Notes: generated from the sequence alone by a model not told the origin. 64,000 nt of DNA from Succinimonas sp045124755 (GCF_045124755.1 NZ_JBGVMK010000129.1), one strand, 5' to 3'. Shown: positions 15,079 through 24,060, counted from the stretch's first letter. Translations and numbers: made by a program.

Positions 15079-16833
15079 TTATTTCACCTCATTCACAGAA
15101 ACCCAGTCCTTGACCACCTGCGCCGCCAGATCCGGCTCATTGGCCACCAAGGCCCGCACCGCCTTAAGGAGATCCTCATCCTTGTGGAGCTCCGGAAGCA
15201 CAATCTGGCCGTTCTTGATATCGTAAAGCGCCAGAGGACCGTCCTCGTTTCTGACCAGAAGATTGAGGTCGTCATCCCCCTCCAGAGCCAAACCGTTATC
15301 CAGATCCGCCTCCTTCCCGGCTTCGTCAGACGGCTTGCGGTTTATGAGATTCATTACCAGAGGCCGCACCAGGAACATCAGAATGGCAATGATAATGAGA
15401 GCGGAAATGCCGATGCGAAGAGCCTTTTCAAAAGCCGGCCGATCATAGAAAGGAGTTTCCGCGAAGTCCTCGGCCTCCTGCTGGAAGAATTTCACTGTAT
15501 GAACCGCCAGAGTATCCCCCCGGGTTTCATCAATGCCAAGACCGTTTCTAAGAAGATCCGCAATTTTGCCCAGCTCTTCCTGAGTGCGGGGCACCCGGGC
15601 CGGATTTCCGTCCTTGTCGGTGCCTTCCTTGTAATTAACGGCTACGGAAACGCTGAGACGCTCGATACTGCCGCTCTTCTTCTGGGAGTGGCTGATGGTG
15701 GTATCCACCTCATAGTTTCTGGTGGCGCTGCGGGAGGAATTCCCCTGAGATCCGATGTTAATGCCGTTGGTTCTGACGCCGGTGGCAGCCGCATCCCCGG
15801 GATTGACCTCGGGAAGCTGGGCATTGGCCGGCGGCTGATTGGTCGCCGCTCCGGGAACGCCGCTGGGAGTGCGTGAGGAGTTCAGCTCCTCGGATACCTG
15901 CTCGGAACGGATGGTGGGGGTGTTGTTGTAGGTCTGGGAGGTTTTTTCCTCATCCACATTGTCAATGGCCACCGCCACCATGGGAGTAAAGTTGTTATAG
16001 CCCAGAATCGGAGTAAGAATCTCCTCGATCTTAAGCTTATACTGGTTTTCCTTTTGGCTCTGGAGCTCCGTGGCTCTTCTCATGGCCTGAGAGGCCGCAT
16101 CCATGGAACCGGAATTAAGAAGGCGGCCGTTCTGGTCGATCAGGGTGACCCGGGAGGGATCCAGTCCCTGCACCGCTGCGGCCACGCTGTCCACAATGGC
16201 ATCAACCTCGCTGGGGGAAAGTGTGCCGGAGCCGGCAACCTTGACGGTCACCGCAGCCGAGGGATGCCGGGCTTCCCGGGTGAAGACGTTCCGGGGCGGA
16301 ATGGCCAAAAGCACCTTCGCCTCGGAAATTTTGCGATTATGCTGCAGCATGCTGGCAATCTGCTGCTCCCGGGCGTATTTAAGACGTTCCTCCTCCTTGC
16401 GGGCGCTGACGCCGAAGCTAGAATCCTCCAAAAGGATCTGGGAACCGTCCCGGGGAGCGGATGACGTAATTCCGTCAACCGTCAGACCTTCGACGATCCT
16501 GTCGTAGTCATCCACGGTCACGGACACTGTATTCTTTTTGCCGTCCCGGATTTCGTCAAAGCGGTATTCATACTGATGCTGCTTGAGATAGGCGATTACC
16601 GCATTAAGCTCCTCCTGTTCGGAATAACTGCCCAGAGGCCGCATTACCGGCTCCCGGCCCCAGAAGATGACGATAAGAGCCGCCACCAGCATAATGGCAA
16701 GACAGAGAATAATAATGACAGAACGCATGGCTTCAGCGTTCTGCAGCATTTTAAACGGGGAGGGCTTGGATACATTCACTCCATCGGCCGCCGCTTCTCC
16801 TCCTTCGGCAACCGCAATCTCATTCTTGGCCAT
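15079..16833 (-). CDS. fliF: Flagellar MS-ring protein FliF
   Basis: FliF makes the inner-membrane MS ring on which the basal body is built. The 584-residue product has an N-terminal membrane helix (SVIIILCLAIMLVAALIVIF), the periplasmic ring-building motifs (LGSYSEQEELNAVIAYLKQH, ARHPSAAVTVKVAG, LDPSRVTLIDQNGRLL), an Asn/Pro/Ser-rich disordered loop around residues 310-370, a second membrane helix (ISALIIIAILMFLVRPLVMN), and the FliG-binding tail ending VVKDWVSVNEVK. GAGG precedes the ATG at 16833. Operon order fliE-F-G is conserved. Confidence 0.97.
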   Translation of the reverse strand: MAKNEIAVAEGGEAAADGVNVSKPSPFKMLQNAEAMRSVIIILCLAIMLVAALIVIFWGREPVMRPLGSYSEQEELNAVIAYLKQHQYEYRFDEIRDGKKNTVSVTVDDYDRIVEGLTVDGITSSAPRDGSQILLEDSSFGVSARKEEERLKYAREQQIASMLQHNRKISEAKVLLAIPPRNVFTREARHPSAAVTVKVAGSGTLSPSEVDAIVDSVAAAVQGLDPSRVTLIDQNGRLLNSGSMDAASQAMRRATELQSQKENQYKLKIEEILTPILGYNNFTPMVAVAIDNVDEEKTSQTYNNTPTIRSEQVSEELNSSRTPSGVPGAATNQPPANAQLPEVNPGDAAATGVRTNGINIGSQGNSSRSATRNYEVDTTISHSQKKSGSIERLSVSVAVNYKEGTDKDGNPARVPRTQEELGKIADLLRNGLGIDETRGDTLAVHTVKFFQQEAEDFAETPFYDRPAFEKALRIGISALIIIAILMFLVRPLVMNLINRKPSDEAGKEADLDNGLALEGDDDLNLLVRNEDGPLALYDIKNGQIVLPELHKDEDLLKAVRALVANEPDLAAQVVKDWVSVNEVK

Positions 16834-16874
16834 ATTACCTCACCACCGGAAATCGTCCGTCTGGTCTTTTTATT

Positions 16875-17237
16875 TTAGAACTGCATCTGCATAACTGTCC
16901 GGTATGCCTCGGTCATCTTGTTTCTGAGCTGCACCGTAGCCTCCAGAGCAATGGAAGCCTTCTGGCTGGCAATCATAACATCAGCCAGTGTCATGGAGCG
17001 ATCCCCCATGTCGAAACGATCTCTGGCGGTATCAGCCTTGATCTGGAGGCTGTTGACATTGTCCAAAGCCTGTTTAAGCATATCCCCGAAATCCTGAGCC
17101 CCTGAGGTCTCCTTAAGTCCTTCGGGTCTTGCTTCCGGCATTCTGTGAAGGCTATGGAGGGTCTCGGCGCCGCCGGCCTCAAGACGCATTCTGTTCATAT
17201 TCATCAGGATGGAACCGGCATCTATTGTATTACTCAT
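16875..17237 (-). CDS. fliE: Flagellar hook-basal body protein FliE
   Basis: FliE links the MS ring to the rod and is the first exported rod component. The 120-residue product has the diagnostic FGDMLKQALDNVNSLQ-like segment (here DFGDMLKQALDNVNSLQIKA) and the C-terminal MTLADVMIASQKASIALEAT plus VQLRNKMTEAYRTVMQMQF, nearly consensus. The N-terminus is variable. GGAGCAGATT precedes the ATG at 17237. It is the first gene of the fliE-F-G cluster and sits about 70 bases downstream of a near-perfect sigma-54 promoter. Confidence 0.96.
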   Translation of the reverse strand: MSNTIDAGSILMNMNRMRLEAGGAETLHSLHRMPEARPEGLKETSGAQDFGDMLKQALDNVNSLQIKADTARDRFDMGDRSMTLADVMIASQKASIALEATVQLRNKMTEAYRTVMQMQF

Positions 17238-17308
17238 AATCTGCTCCGTCTGTTATTTGACTCTAACTCTCTCCATAACGCCGCATTATTCCCGGCATCA
17301 GGTATTAA

Positions 17309-17323
17309 GCAAAAAGAGTGCCA
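17309..17323 (-). promoter_or_regulatory. Sigma-54 promoter of the fliE operon
   Basis: The minus strand reads TGGCACTCTTTTTGC, a complete match to the core consensus TGGCAC-N5-TTGC. The predicted start site is about 60 bases before the fliE ATG. Confidence 0.92.
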
Positions 17324-17574
17324 GCTGTCAGAAAACGTTAAAGCCCGGCGGCAAATAAACGGGGACGGAACGGAAAGGGAGTCCGGAATACCGGAAACAT
17401 CCCGCATAAGCCTGCTGAATATAGCACGTCTTTCCCGGCCTTTTAAGAAAACTGGCTTGCTTTTGAAGAGCAACGCAAGAAATTCCGGAAAAAGACCGCA
17501 AACCGGAGAACACAGAGGAAGGCAAGGGAAGATAAAGGACAGGAAAAGAACATCCCGAAACTCGATTGACGCTG

Positions 17575-17678
17575 ATAAAAGCAATAATGAGCGCCTCTTC
17601 CCGGTATTGAATCAGGGGCTGAACTTATTCCGCAGTGTATGCGGAGAATACCGCGATTAATCTCCGCAAAAATTGCGG
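17575..17678. repeat. Left copy of a ~100-bp direct repeat flanking the AT-rich peptide island
   Basis: This stretch shares long blocks with 19949-20056: ATAAAAGCAATAATGA, GCCTCTTCCCGGTATTGA, TCAGGGGCTGAACTTATT and GCGGAGAA plus TTAATCTCCGCAAA. Between the copies the sequence is clearly AT-rich, unlike the flagellar genes to the left. The 3' part contains TCTCCGCA/TGCGGA inverted repeats. The remainder of the 877-base gap 17238-18114 (17679-18114) is AT-rich and I see no convincing gene in it. Confidence 0.8.
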
Positions 17679-18114
17679 ATATTCTACGACATGCTAATTC
17701 TTCGGCTAGATTGCAAGGAAAAATTATCCTAGAAATTGACTATTCAAGGGGTTGGGGGTTCAGGAGGGGAATGTTCTACTTAGTGAGATCACCGACATTC
17801 AGTTTATTTTGGTAAAACTGTCTAGGCTCAGTTAGTTTGTCCTTATTTGCTCAATAGCTATTCCCACAATATTTGAAAATTAGTTATGAACCAAAATCTT
17901 AATCAACACTTCCAAATAGCCGCTTTAACTAGTTTAGATCGATAATTAAGAAGAGGGACAAAATCCGAGGGCAGAATGCTGACATAATACCTAGACTTGG
18001 GCAACTCTTTTACTTCCTCTAAATTGCCACTTTACCTGTTTAACCATTTAAACAATGATTAAGAGATGACAATTTCATTAAGCTATATCTAAACACTTCT
18101 GCATTATTCATATT

Positions 18115-18396
18115 CTAGTCATTTAGTTTAATTATTCTCTTCCACTGAAGCTGTCTTATCACTTCAACAAGATCGTTTATTAAATCTGGTTCACTAACTT
18201 CGAAGTTTTCAATCATTATCTTGGCAATTTCTGAAAGCGTTATACGTCCATCTGCCATATTTACCAAAAACGAAGCAGTAATATTTAAATAAAAAACCTC
18301 CAATTTGCTGCTGCAGGCAACAGTGATATCCCCTTCTTTACGAGTTTTTAAGGCAATGCAGACCGGCTTTTTATTTTCTAACCATTTCCATATCAT
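18115..18396 (-). CDS. PqqD-like RiPP recognition protein
   Basis: The 93-residue product fits the PqqD family, the winged-helix RiPP recognition element that binds a precursor leader and presents it to a radical SAM enzyme. Readable features are VFYLNITASFLVNMADGRIT (compare the LNxTAxxIxxxxDGxxT motif), LSEIAKIMIENFEVSEPDL and a closing DLVEVIRQLQWKRIIKL, which corresponds to DVxxFLxxLxxxGLI. The ATG at 18396 begins the domain with no strong ribosome site (GAGAG 14 bases away). It is the third gene of a minus-strand set, about 105 bases after the putative precursor. Family assignment is by motif memory. Confidence 0.78.
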   Translation of the reverse strand: MIWKWLENKKPVCIALKTRKEGDITVACSSKLEVFYLNITASFLVNMADGRITLSEIAKIMIENFEVSEPDLINDLVEVIRQLQWKRIIKLND

Positions 18397-18500
18397 ATAT
18401 TTTTGCTTACTCTCTAAGGAATATTAGAGACCCTAGATTTTAATAAAACTTCATTAAATTACTTGAACTAAAATTACATTTTTATATTAAACAAAGTTAT

Positions 18501-18728
18501 TTACGAAGCAGTGTCTTTTGCAACAATATTTTTAACAGATATATTTTTAAAAACTTCCTTTGAATCAACAAGAGTGCTGCCTCTAACAAAAACCTGATCA
18601 TCTCCAATAGCTTTCATAAAACTTGCTACTGCAGTAAGACCAGCAGCTGCAGCGACTAATGCAGCAGGAACTGCTGCTTTAGGATCCGTCAAAGATTTTA
18701 CAACGGGTTTTGTGTATTTTGACTTCAT
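18501..18728 (-). CDS. Putative ribosomally made precursor peptide (75 residues)
   Basis: The peptide begins MKSKYTKPVVKSLTDPKAA, a short basic leader-like head with a KYTKPVV pattern seen in several radical SAM substrates. It is followed by a hydrophobic Ala/Val-rich block (VPAALVAAAAGLTAVASF) and a polar tail containing DQVFVRGSTL and VFKNISVKNIVAKDTAS. It has no cysteine. The ATG at 18728 is chosen because GAGGAAAA lies upstream at good spacing; an overlapping TTG (18743) is possible. It starts 11 bases after the radical SAM stop, so translation is probably coupled. The hydrophobic block could be the modified core or a membrane helix; I cannot tell which residues are modified. Confidence 0.65.
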   Translation of the reverse strand: MKSKYTKPVVKSLTDPKAAVPAALVAAAAGLTAVASFMKAIGDDQVFVRGSTLVDSKEVFKNISVKNIVAKDTAS

Positions 18729-18739
18729 ATTATTTTTCC

Positions 18740-19783
18740 TCAAAGTCTAATATCAGCATAAACATGATTGGCTATACAGCCCTTTTGATCGGAATTAACC
18801 GACATAATAAAATCTTTAACTTTTGAATCATGCCAAGCATTGATTCCTTTTCTCTCCCAAATATCCTTTATACTACTTTCATTTACATTTCCGATAGTAA
18901 AAGGAACCATACAATCCATTCTAAAATCACCATTAGGCCTTATAATTCCGCCTCTGTTCGGCTGCGAACAATAACGCTTTAGGGAAATTCGGATATCGAC
19001 TGACCTTTCGACAACGATTCTAGAAGTATATTTCTTATTCAAATCAGAAATTTTTTTGTATAATTGTTCCCTCTCATCCTCTTTCAGAATAATATCTTCA
19101 TTAAATGCAGCTCTCCCGCTTGGAAGAACCTCACCAATCATGATTTTTCCGGCTCCAAGATTACACGCCAATGTAACCATATTTTCCACATCATCAAGAT
19201 TCTTTCTTGTAACAGTATGAGCAATCACTAAAGGTATTCCTAGATTGCTAATTTCCATTGCTCCAATCACAGCTTTATTCCAACTACCTTTAACGCCTCG
19301 GAACTCATCATGAATTTTTGCTGTAGATCCATCAATAGAAATCTGAAACCGGTAATACCTGTATTTTGAAAGTCTTTTTGCTGTCGCTTTATTAAGAAGC
19401 AATCCGTTGGTAATCATAATAAATGACGTTCCGTCATCATGTAGAATATCCATAATCTCATACAAATGACGTCCAAGCATAAGTGGTTCGCCACCTGAAA
19501 TGATACATTGAAAAATACCACCATCACTAACTATCTGACGTGCTAAATTTTTCCATTTCTCCGGTGTCATAACATCAGATGACACCACATCAACATCTCC
19601 TGAACGGTTATAACAATGTTTACACTTTAAATTGCATTTCCCAGTTAGTTCAAACTGAAGAGCCAATGGATACGAAAAACATTTTGGATAATCACCTGCA
19701 TCCTGTAATGACTTTATGTATTCACACTCTAAATCCGTGCGTTTCGAATCATTACGAAAAATCAAATCAAGGTACTTCGTCAT
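18740..19783 (-). CDS. Radical SAM peptide-modifying enzyme
   Basis: The 347-residue product has the radical SAM cluster motif CNLKCKHC (C50, C54, C57) in LTGKCNLKCKHCYNRSGDVD, the GGEPLML motif that helps bind S-adenosylmethionine, and FQISIDGS, typical of peptide-modifying radical SAM proteins. The C-terminal part resembles a shortened SPASM/twitch auxiliary-cluster domain: RYCSQPNRGGIIRPNGDFRM, DCMVPFTIGNVNESSIKDIW and a last cysteine in GCIANHVY. Such enzymes install crosslinks or epimerise residues in small peptides. Neighbours are a small peptide gene and a PqqD-like protein on the same strand, so RiPP maturation is the likely job. Base composition is AT-rich. Confidence 0.85.
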   Translation of the reverse strand: MTKYLDLIFRNDSKRTDLECEYIKSLQDAGDYPKCFSYPLALQFELTGKCNLKCKHCYNRSGDVDVVSSDVMTPEKWKNLARQIVSDGGIFQCIISGGEPLMLGRHLYEIMDILHDDGTSFIMITNGLLLNKATAKRLSKYRYYRFQISIDGSTAKIHDEFRGVKGSWNKAVIGAMEISNLGIPLVIAHTVTRKNLDDVENMVTLACNLGAGKIMIGEVLPSGRAAFNEDIILKEDEREQLYKKISDLNKKYTSRIVVERSVDIRISLKRYCSQPNRGGIIRPNGDFRMDCMVPFTIGNVNESSIKDIWERKGINAWHDSKVKDFIMSVNSDQKGCIANHVYADIRL

Positions 19784-19948
19784 TCTCTTTCTTGTTTATT
19801 AATCTCTCAACTTCTTATTGTGAAGTTTACGTCGAAATTAGGTCACTCTCTAGCCTAGTTTACTATTGTTTTTTTTTTGACCAGTTTTGAACTTGTTATA
19901 ATCTTGCTTTTGTGATCAGACTCGAGTTTCCCACACTCATTGTCACTT

Positions 19949-20134
19949 ATAAAAGCAATAATGACAATGCCTCTTCCCGGTATTGAGTCAGGGGCTGAAC
20001 TTATTCTCCGCAGTTTATGCGGAGAAAACTACAGTTAATCTCCGCAAATAATGTGGAGCAAGCCATGGCCTGTCTCCATGCCAAAGAATGCGGAGAAAAC
20101 TATGGCTAATCTCCGCAAATAATGCGGAGATTCC
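19949..20134. repeat. Right direct repeat and palindromic units before the Fic gene
   Basis: Bases 19949-20056 are the right copy of the repeat at 17575-17678. A further related unit follows at about 20089-20133. The recurring unit is GCGGAGAAAACTA then TTAATCTCCGCAAATAATG (or CTAATC in the last copy), giving nested GCGGAGA/TCTCCGC and CTCCGCA/TGCGGAG dyads. The last unit ends just before the first possible ATG of the Fic gene. These could be binding sites for a regulator or recombination sites. Upstream, 19784-19948 is AT-rich and seems to hold only promoter-type sequence. Confidence 0.7.
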
Positions 20135-20194
20135 ATGTTAAGATCATTATGCGCGGGTTTAAGAAACAGCACTTTCAGATCTTTGCGGGGCTCT

Positions 20195-21322
20195 ATGTAC
20201 ATCTACGACAATCAGGAATGGCCGAACTTCAGATGGGACGAACACGAGTTAGCAAAACCGCTTTTTGAGATCGCTTTTCTGATGGGCAGCATTCTCGGAA
20301 AAATGAATTCTCTGAACTTTGCTTTTCAGAAGGAGGTCGTTCTGGAAAGCATGACGGATGAGATCGTTAATTCCAGCATGATTGAAGGAGTGCAGCTGAA
20401 TTATCAGGAAGCGCGCTCATCGGTTGCCCGTAAGTTTGATATTTCCTCTGTGCCGCAAACGAAAAGCAGTCGTTATGTTGACGGCATTGTGGAAATGATG
20501 ATGGATGCCCGCTGCAATTATGATGCTGAACTGACCCTGGAGAGACTGTGCGGCTGGCAGGCAGCATTTTTCCCCGGGGCCTTTAATGGCAGGTATCGCA
20601 TTAAAACCGGGGCGTTACGTGATGATAAACTGGGCCCCATGCAGGTAGTTTCCTCAGCGCATGGCAGGTATAAGGTGCATTTCCAGGCTCCTGATGCGGA
20701 AAGGCTTCCGTCCCTCATGAACGAGTTTCTGAAATGGATTGCCAGATCCAGCGGAAATCCTCTTATAAGGGCGGCTCTGGCGCATCTGTGGTTTGTAATT
20801 ATTCATCCCTTCGAAGACGGGAATGGCAGAGTTGCGAGAGCGATAACTGAGCTTATGTTAGCCCGGGCTGACAAATCCCCCTTCCGTTTTTACAGCATCT
20901 CCCGCCAGATTGCCAAGAATAAAAAGGAATATTATTTGATGCTGGAACGAGCCGGAAGAGGAGATCTGGATATCACTGCTTGGCTGCTGTGGTTTTTAAA
21001 AACTCTGGGAGAATCCTTGCAGGAATCCTTAAAGCTTATTGATAAAACCGTAATCAAGGCTCTAGCCTGGCAGAAATACAACAGTGTGGCACTTGATGAT
21101 AATCAGAAAAAAATCGTTAACATGCTGCTGGACGGTTTTGAAGGAAAACTAACTTCAGGGAAATGGGCCAAAATCTGCAAATGCTCGCAGGATACCGCAA
21201 CCCGGGCTATCAACTATCTTTTGAAAAACAATATTCTGGTTCGTTTAGGAGACGGCAGAAGCACCCATTATGTTCTTAAAATCATGAATGATGAGAAAGA
21301 GAACAGCACTGAAGAAAAGTAG
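20195..21322 (+). CDS. Fic-domain protein (DUF4172-Fic-winged helix)
   Basis: Fic proteins transfer AMP or other groups to target hydroxyls. The catalytic loop HPFEDGNGRVARAI matches HPFx(D/E)GNGR exactly. The N-terminus (YIYDNQEWPNFRWDEHEL) fits the DUF4172-type head, and SSMIEG (about residue 70) matches the (S/T)xxxE(G/N) inhibitory motif, so activity is probably self-restrained. The C-terminal 80 residues look like a winged helix (SGKWAKICKCSQDTATRAIN, NNILVRLGDGRSTHYVL). The start at 20195 matches the family N-terminus; an upstream ATG at 20135 has a GGAG site and would add 20 residues. Such proteins often act alone, with DNA-binding self-regulation. Confidence 0.85.
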   Translation: MYIYDNQEWPNFRWDEHELAKPLFEIAFLMGSILGKMNSLNFAFQKEVVLESMTDEIVNSSMIEGVQLNYQEARSSVARKFDISSVPQTKSSRYVDGIVEMMMDARCNYDAELTLERLCGWQAAFFPGAFNGRYRIKTGALRDDKLGPMQVVSSAHGRYKVHFQAPDAERLPSLMNEFLKWIARSSGNPLIRAALAHLWFVIIHPFEDGNGRVARAITELMLARADKSPFRFYSISRQIAKNKKEYYLMLERAGRGDLDITAWLLWFLKTLGESLQESLKLIDKTVIKALAWQKYNSVALDDNQKKIVNMLLDGFEGKLTSGKWAKICKCSQDTATRAINYLLKNNILVRLGDGRSTHYVLKIMNDEKENSTEEK

Positions 21323-21521
21323 CATTACAGCAAAGACGGCTGCGCTGCCATCCCGCTTCAGTTCTCTTTCTGAGCGGAGCTTTCAGGAGGAGCTCAAAAA
21401 AACTGTCCCGAAAAACACAGAGGACAAAACCAAAACGTTTTGCCCTCTTTTTATGCTCTTCGTCATCCTCGGGGTTAGCATTAAACTGCAACAGAGAAGG
21501 ATGATTGAACAAGAGACTGCG

Positions 21522-22724
21522 TTAAGACAGCGTCACCTTCGCAAAATGGCGCTTTCCCACCTGCCAGACTGCGGTGCCCGGCTCCACCAGGAAGGCCGGA
21601 TCGGAAATCACCGCGCCGTCCCGCTTCACGGCATTCTGCTTCACCATGCGAAGACCGTCGGAGGAAGAGGCCACGAGACCGGCTTCTCTCAGGAACACTC
21701 CGATCTTCACGGATTCCCGGCCGTCAAGACTGAGAGAAACCTCGGGAACATCATCGGGAATGGCATTCTTGGAGAACCGCGCCACAAAATCAGCCTCGGC
21801 CTTGTCAGCGTCCTCGGCGGAATGGAACCTGGCAATAATTTCCTTTGCCAGTCTTACCTTCACATCCCGGGGATTTACCGTGCCGTTCTTTATGCCGTCC
21901 TTGAAGCCCTGAATTTCAGCAATGCTGGCCCGGCTCAGGAGATCGTAGTAGTTCCACATCAGATCATCGCTGATGCTCATGATCTTGCCGAACATGTCAT
22001 TGGGAGCATCATGAACGCCGATATAGTTTCCGGCGCTCTTGCTCATCTTCTTAACGCCGTCCAGACCCACCAGGAGGGGCATCATCATCACCACCTGCGG
22101 TTCCATGCCCTCCTCCTTCTGAAGCTCCCGCCCCATAAGAAGGTTAAAGCGCTGATCGGTGCCGCCCATTTCCACATCCGCCTTAAGCTCCACGGAATCC
22201 CAGGCCTGCAGCAGCGGATAGATGAATTCATGAATGGCAATGGACTGCCCGGCCTCGAAGCGCTTCTTGAAATCATCCCGCTCCAGCATTCTGGCCACGG
22301 TCTGCCTGGAGGCCAGCTTCAGCATGCCCGAGGCTCCCAGTTTGCCCAGCCATGCCGAGTTGTAAACAATCTCTGTCTTTTCGCGATCCAGAATCTTGAA
22401 CACCTGCTCGGCATAGGTGCGGGCATTTTCCTCGATCTTTTCCCGGGACAGAGGCGGACGGGTGGCGTTCTTGCCGGTGGGATCTCCCACGGAAGCGGTA
22501 AAGTCCCCGATAAGGAGAATCACCTGATGTCCCAGATCCTGAAAGGTCTTCAGCTTATTCAGAACCACGGTATGTCCCAGATGAATGTCCGGAGCGGTAG
22601 GATCCATTCCCAGCTTGATTCTGAGGGGACGGCCCAGGGAGAGCTTCTTTCTGAGCTCCTCCTCCGGTATTACGGCTTCGCAGCCGCGGGTTAATTCTGC
22701 CAATGCTTCGTCAACTGACAACAT
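21522..22724 (-). CDS. tyrS: Tyrosyl-tRNA synthetase
   Basis: The product charges tRNA-Tyr. It is a class I synthetase of the shorter TyrS type found in many gammaproteobacteria (400 residues). Signatures are GMDPTAPDIHLGHTVVLNKL (HxGH at 48-51), GDFTASVGDPTGKNATRP, the MGGTDQRFNLLMGREL block that recognises the substrate, and VKKMSKSAGNYIG (KMSKS). The last 65 residues form an S4 RNA-binding domain (DGLRMVKQNAVKRDGAVISD). I choose the ATG at 22724, with AGGA just upstream, over a longer open frame that runs through the promoter region. A TATAAT-like -10 lies at 22800-22805. It diverges from anmK. Confidence 0.96.
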   Translation of the reverse strand: MLSVDEALAELTRGCEAVIPEEELRKKLSLGRPLRIKLGMDPTAPDIHLGHTVVLNKLKTFQDLGHQVILLIGDFTASVGDPTGKNATRPPLSREKIEENARTYAEQVFKILDREKTEIVYNSAWLGKLGASGMLKLASRQTVARMLERDDFKKRFEAGQSIAIHEFIYPLLQAWDSVELKADVEMGGTDQRFNLLMGRELQKEEGMEPQVVMMMPLLVGLDGVKKMSKSAGNYIGVHDAPNDMFGKIMSISDDLMWNYYDLLSRASIAEIQGFKDGIKNGTVNPRDVKVRLAKEIIARFHSAEDADKAEADFVARFSKNAIPDDVPEVSLSLDGRESVKIGVFLREAGLVASSSDGLRMVKQNAVKRDGAVISDPAFLVEPGTAVWQVGKRHFAKVTLS

Positions 22725-22880
22725 CGATTCCTGACTCCAATATAATCCTTGCCTGCGCAGGCCTGAAACCGGCATCCCCGGTACGCAAAAAACCCCTGCA
22801 TTATACCTGATCTGCCGGGGGATTACAGGAAAAACAAGTATCCGGAACCGGAGCCTGCCAGTAAAAAGCCCGTCCGATTT

Positions 22881-22909
22881 TTGTATTTCCCCGGAATATG
22901 GGGTAGTAT
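22881..22909 (+). promoter_or_regulatory. Candidate sigma-70 promoter of anmK
   Basis: TTGTAT (22881-22886), a 17-base spacer and TAGTAT (22904-22909) lie about 38 bases before the anmK start. Both boxes match consensus at four or more positions. Confidence 0.55.
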
Positions 22910-22947
22910 GGCGGGACAGGCAGAAGCGGGACAACTCCGGAGGTTTT

Positions 22948-24054
22948 ATGACTTTTTATATCGGGCTGATGTCAGGCACCAGCATTGACGGCATTGACTG
23001 CGTGCTGGCGGATTTTGCGGAAAACGGAAAACCGGAATACGTCTCCGGTCTGGAGCTCCCCTGGTCTCCGGAGGATCGCCGGATGTTCAGCGCCCTGACC
23101 GCTCCCGGCCCCGATGAAATTCACCGGGCGGGCATTGCCGGCTGCCGCTATGCCGAAAGAGCTGCGGAAGCGGTAAAAGCGCTTCTCGCCAAAAACAGTC
23201 TGTCCCCCGGGGATATCAGAGCCGTGGCCTCCCACGGCCAGACCATCCGCCATGAACCGGAACACGGCTTTACCGCGCAAATCGGCAATCATGCTCTCTT
23301 GGCGGCACTCACCGGCATTGACGTGGTAGCCGATTTCCGATCCGCGGACATTGCTCTGGGAGGACAGGGAGCCCCGCTGGTACCGGCCTTCCATCAGGAA
23401 ATTCTGGGTTCGGCAGAGGATACCCGCTTTATCATTAACATCGGCGGCATCTCCAACGTTACCGCACTCATCCCCGGCAGAAGGGTTACCGGCTATGACC
23501 TCGGCCCCGGAAACACCCTGATGGATCTCCTGGCTCTCAAGCTGTTTAACGCCCCCTGCGACCGGGACGGGCTCCGGGCTTCCCAGGGCCGGGTCAATGA
23601 AGCCGCCCTGAACCTTTTTCTGGAGGATCCCTTTTTTAAAGCCCGCCCGCCGAAATCCACCGGAAGGGAGCTTTTCAACGAACGATTTCTGATGCGGTTC
23701 CCCGGCTTTGAAACCCTGCCGCCCCGGGATCAGCTGGCCACGGCATGCGAACTCACCGCCCGAAGCATTGCGGACGGCCTGAACTATCTGGAGGAAAAGG
23801 GAGACATCTACATCTGCGGCGGCGGCTGCCACAACGCATATCTGATAGAAAGAATCAGGGATCTGGCCCTGAAGCGCGGCCACCGCAAGGTCACCACGGT
23901 CTCAGACCTGGGGATTGATCCCGATTTTCTGGAAGGGTTTGCCTTTGCCTGGCTGGGATACCGTTTCATCATGCGGCAGCCGGTGAACATGACCTCCGTC
24001 ACCGGAAGCCGGACTCCGGCCGTCATGGGCTGTCTCTATCCCCGGCCCTGCTGA
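22948..24054 (+). CDS. anmK: Anhydro-N-acetylmuramic acid kinase
   Basis: AnmK phosphorylates and opens 1,6-anhydro-MurNAc released during cell-wall recycling, giving MurNAc-6-phosphate. The 368-residue product begins with the family hallmark YIGLMSGTSIDGIDCVLADF. It continues with AVASHGQTIRHEP, GIDVVADFRSADIALGGQGAPLVPAFH (read as consecutive blocks), FIINIGGISNVT, TGYDLGPGNTLMD and CGGGCHNAYL, all ASKHA-kinase features. GGAGG lies four bases before the ATG. It is divergent from tyrS and converges with the small unknown gene at 24061. Length matches E. coli AnmK (369). Confidence 0.96.
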   Translation: MTFYIGLMSGTSIDGIDCVLADFAENGKPEYVSGLELPWSPEDRRMFSALTAPGPDEIHRAGIAGCRYAERAAEAVKALLAKNSLSPGDIRAVASHGQTIRHEPEHGFTAQIGNHALLAALTGIDVVADFRSADIALGGQGAPLVPAFHQEILGSAEDTRFIINIGGISNVTALIPGRRVTGYDLGPGNTLMDLLALKLFNAPCDRDGLRASQGRVNEAALNLFLEDPFFKARPPKSTGRELFNERFLMRFPGFETLPPRDQLATACELTARSIADGLNYLEEKGDIYICGGGCHNAYLIERIRDLALKRGHRKVTTVSDLGIDPDFLEGFAFAWLGYRFIMRQPVNMTSVTGSRTPAVMGCLYPRPC

Positions 24055-24060
24055 AGAAGA

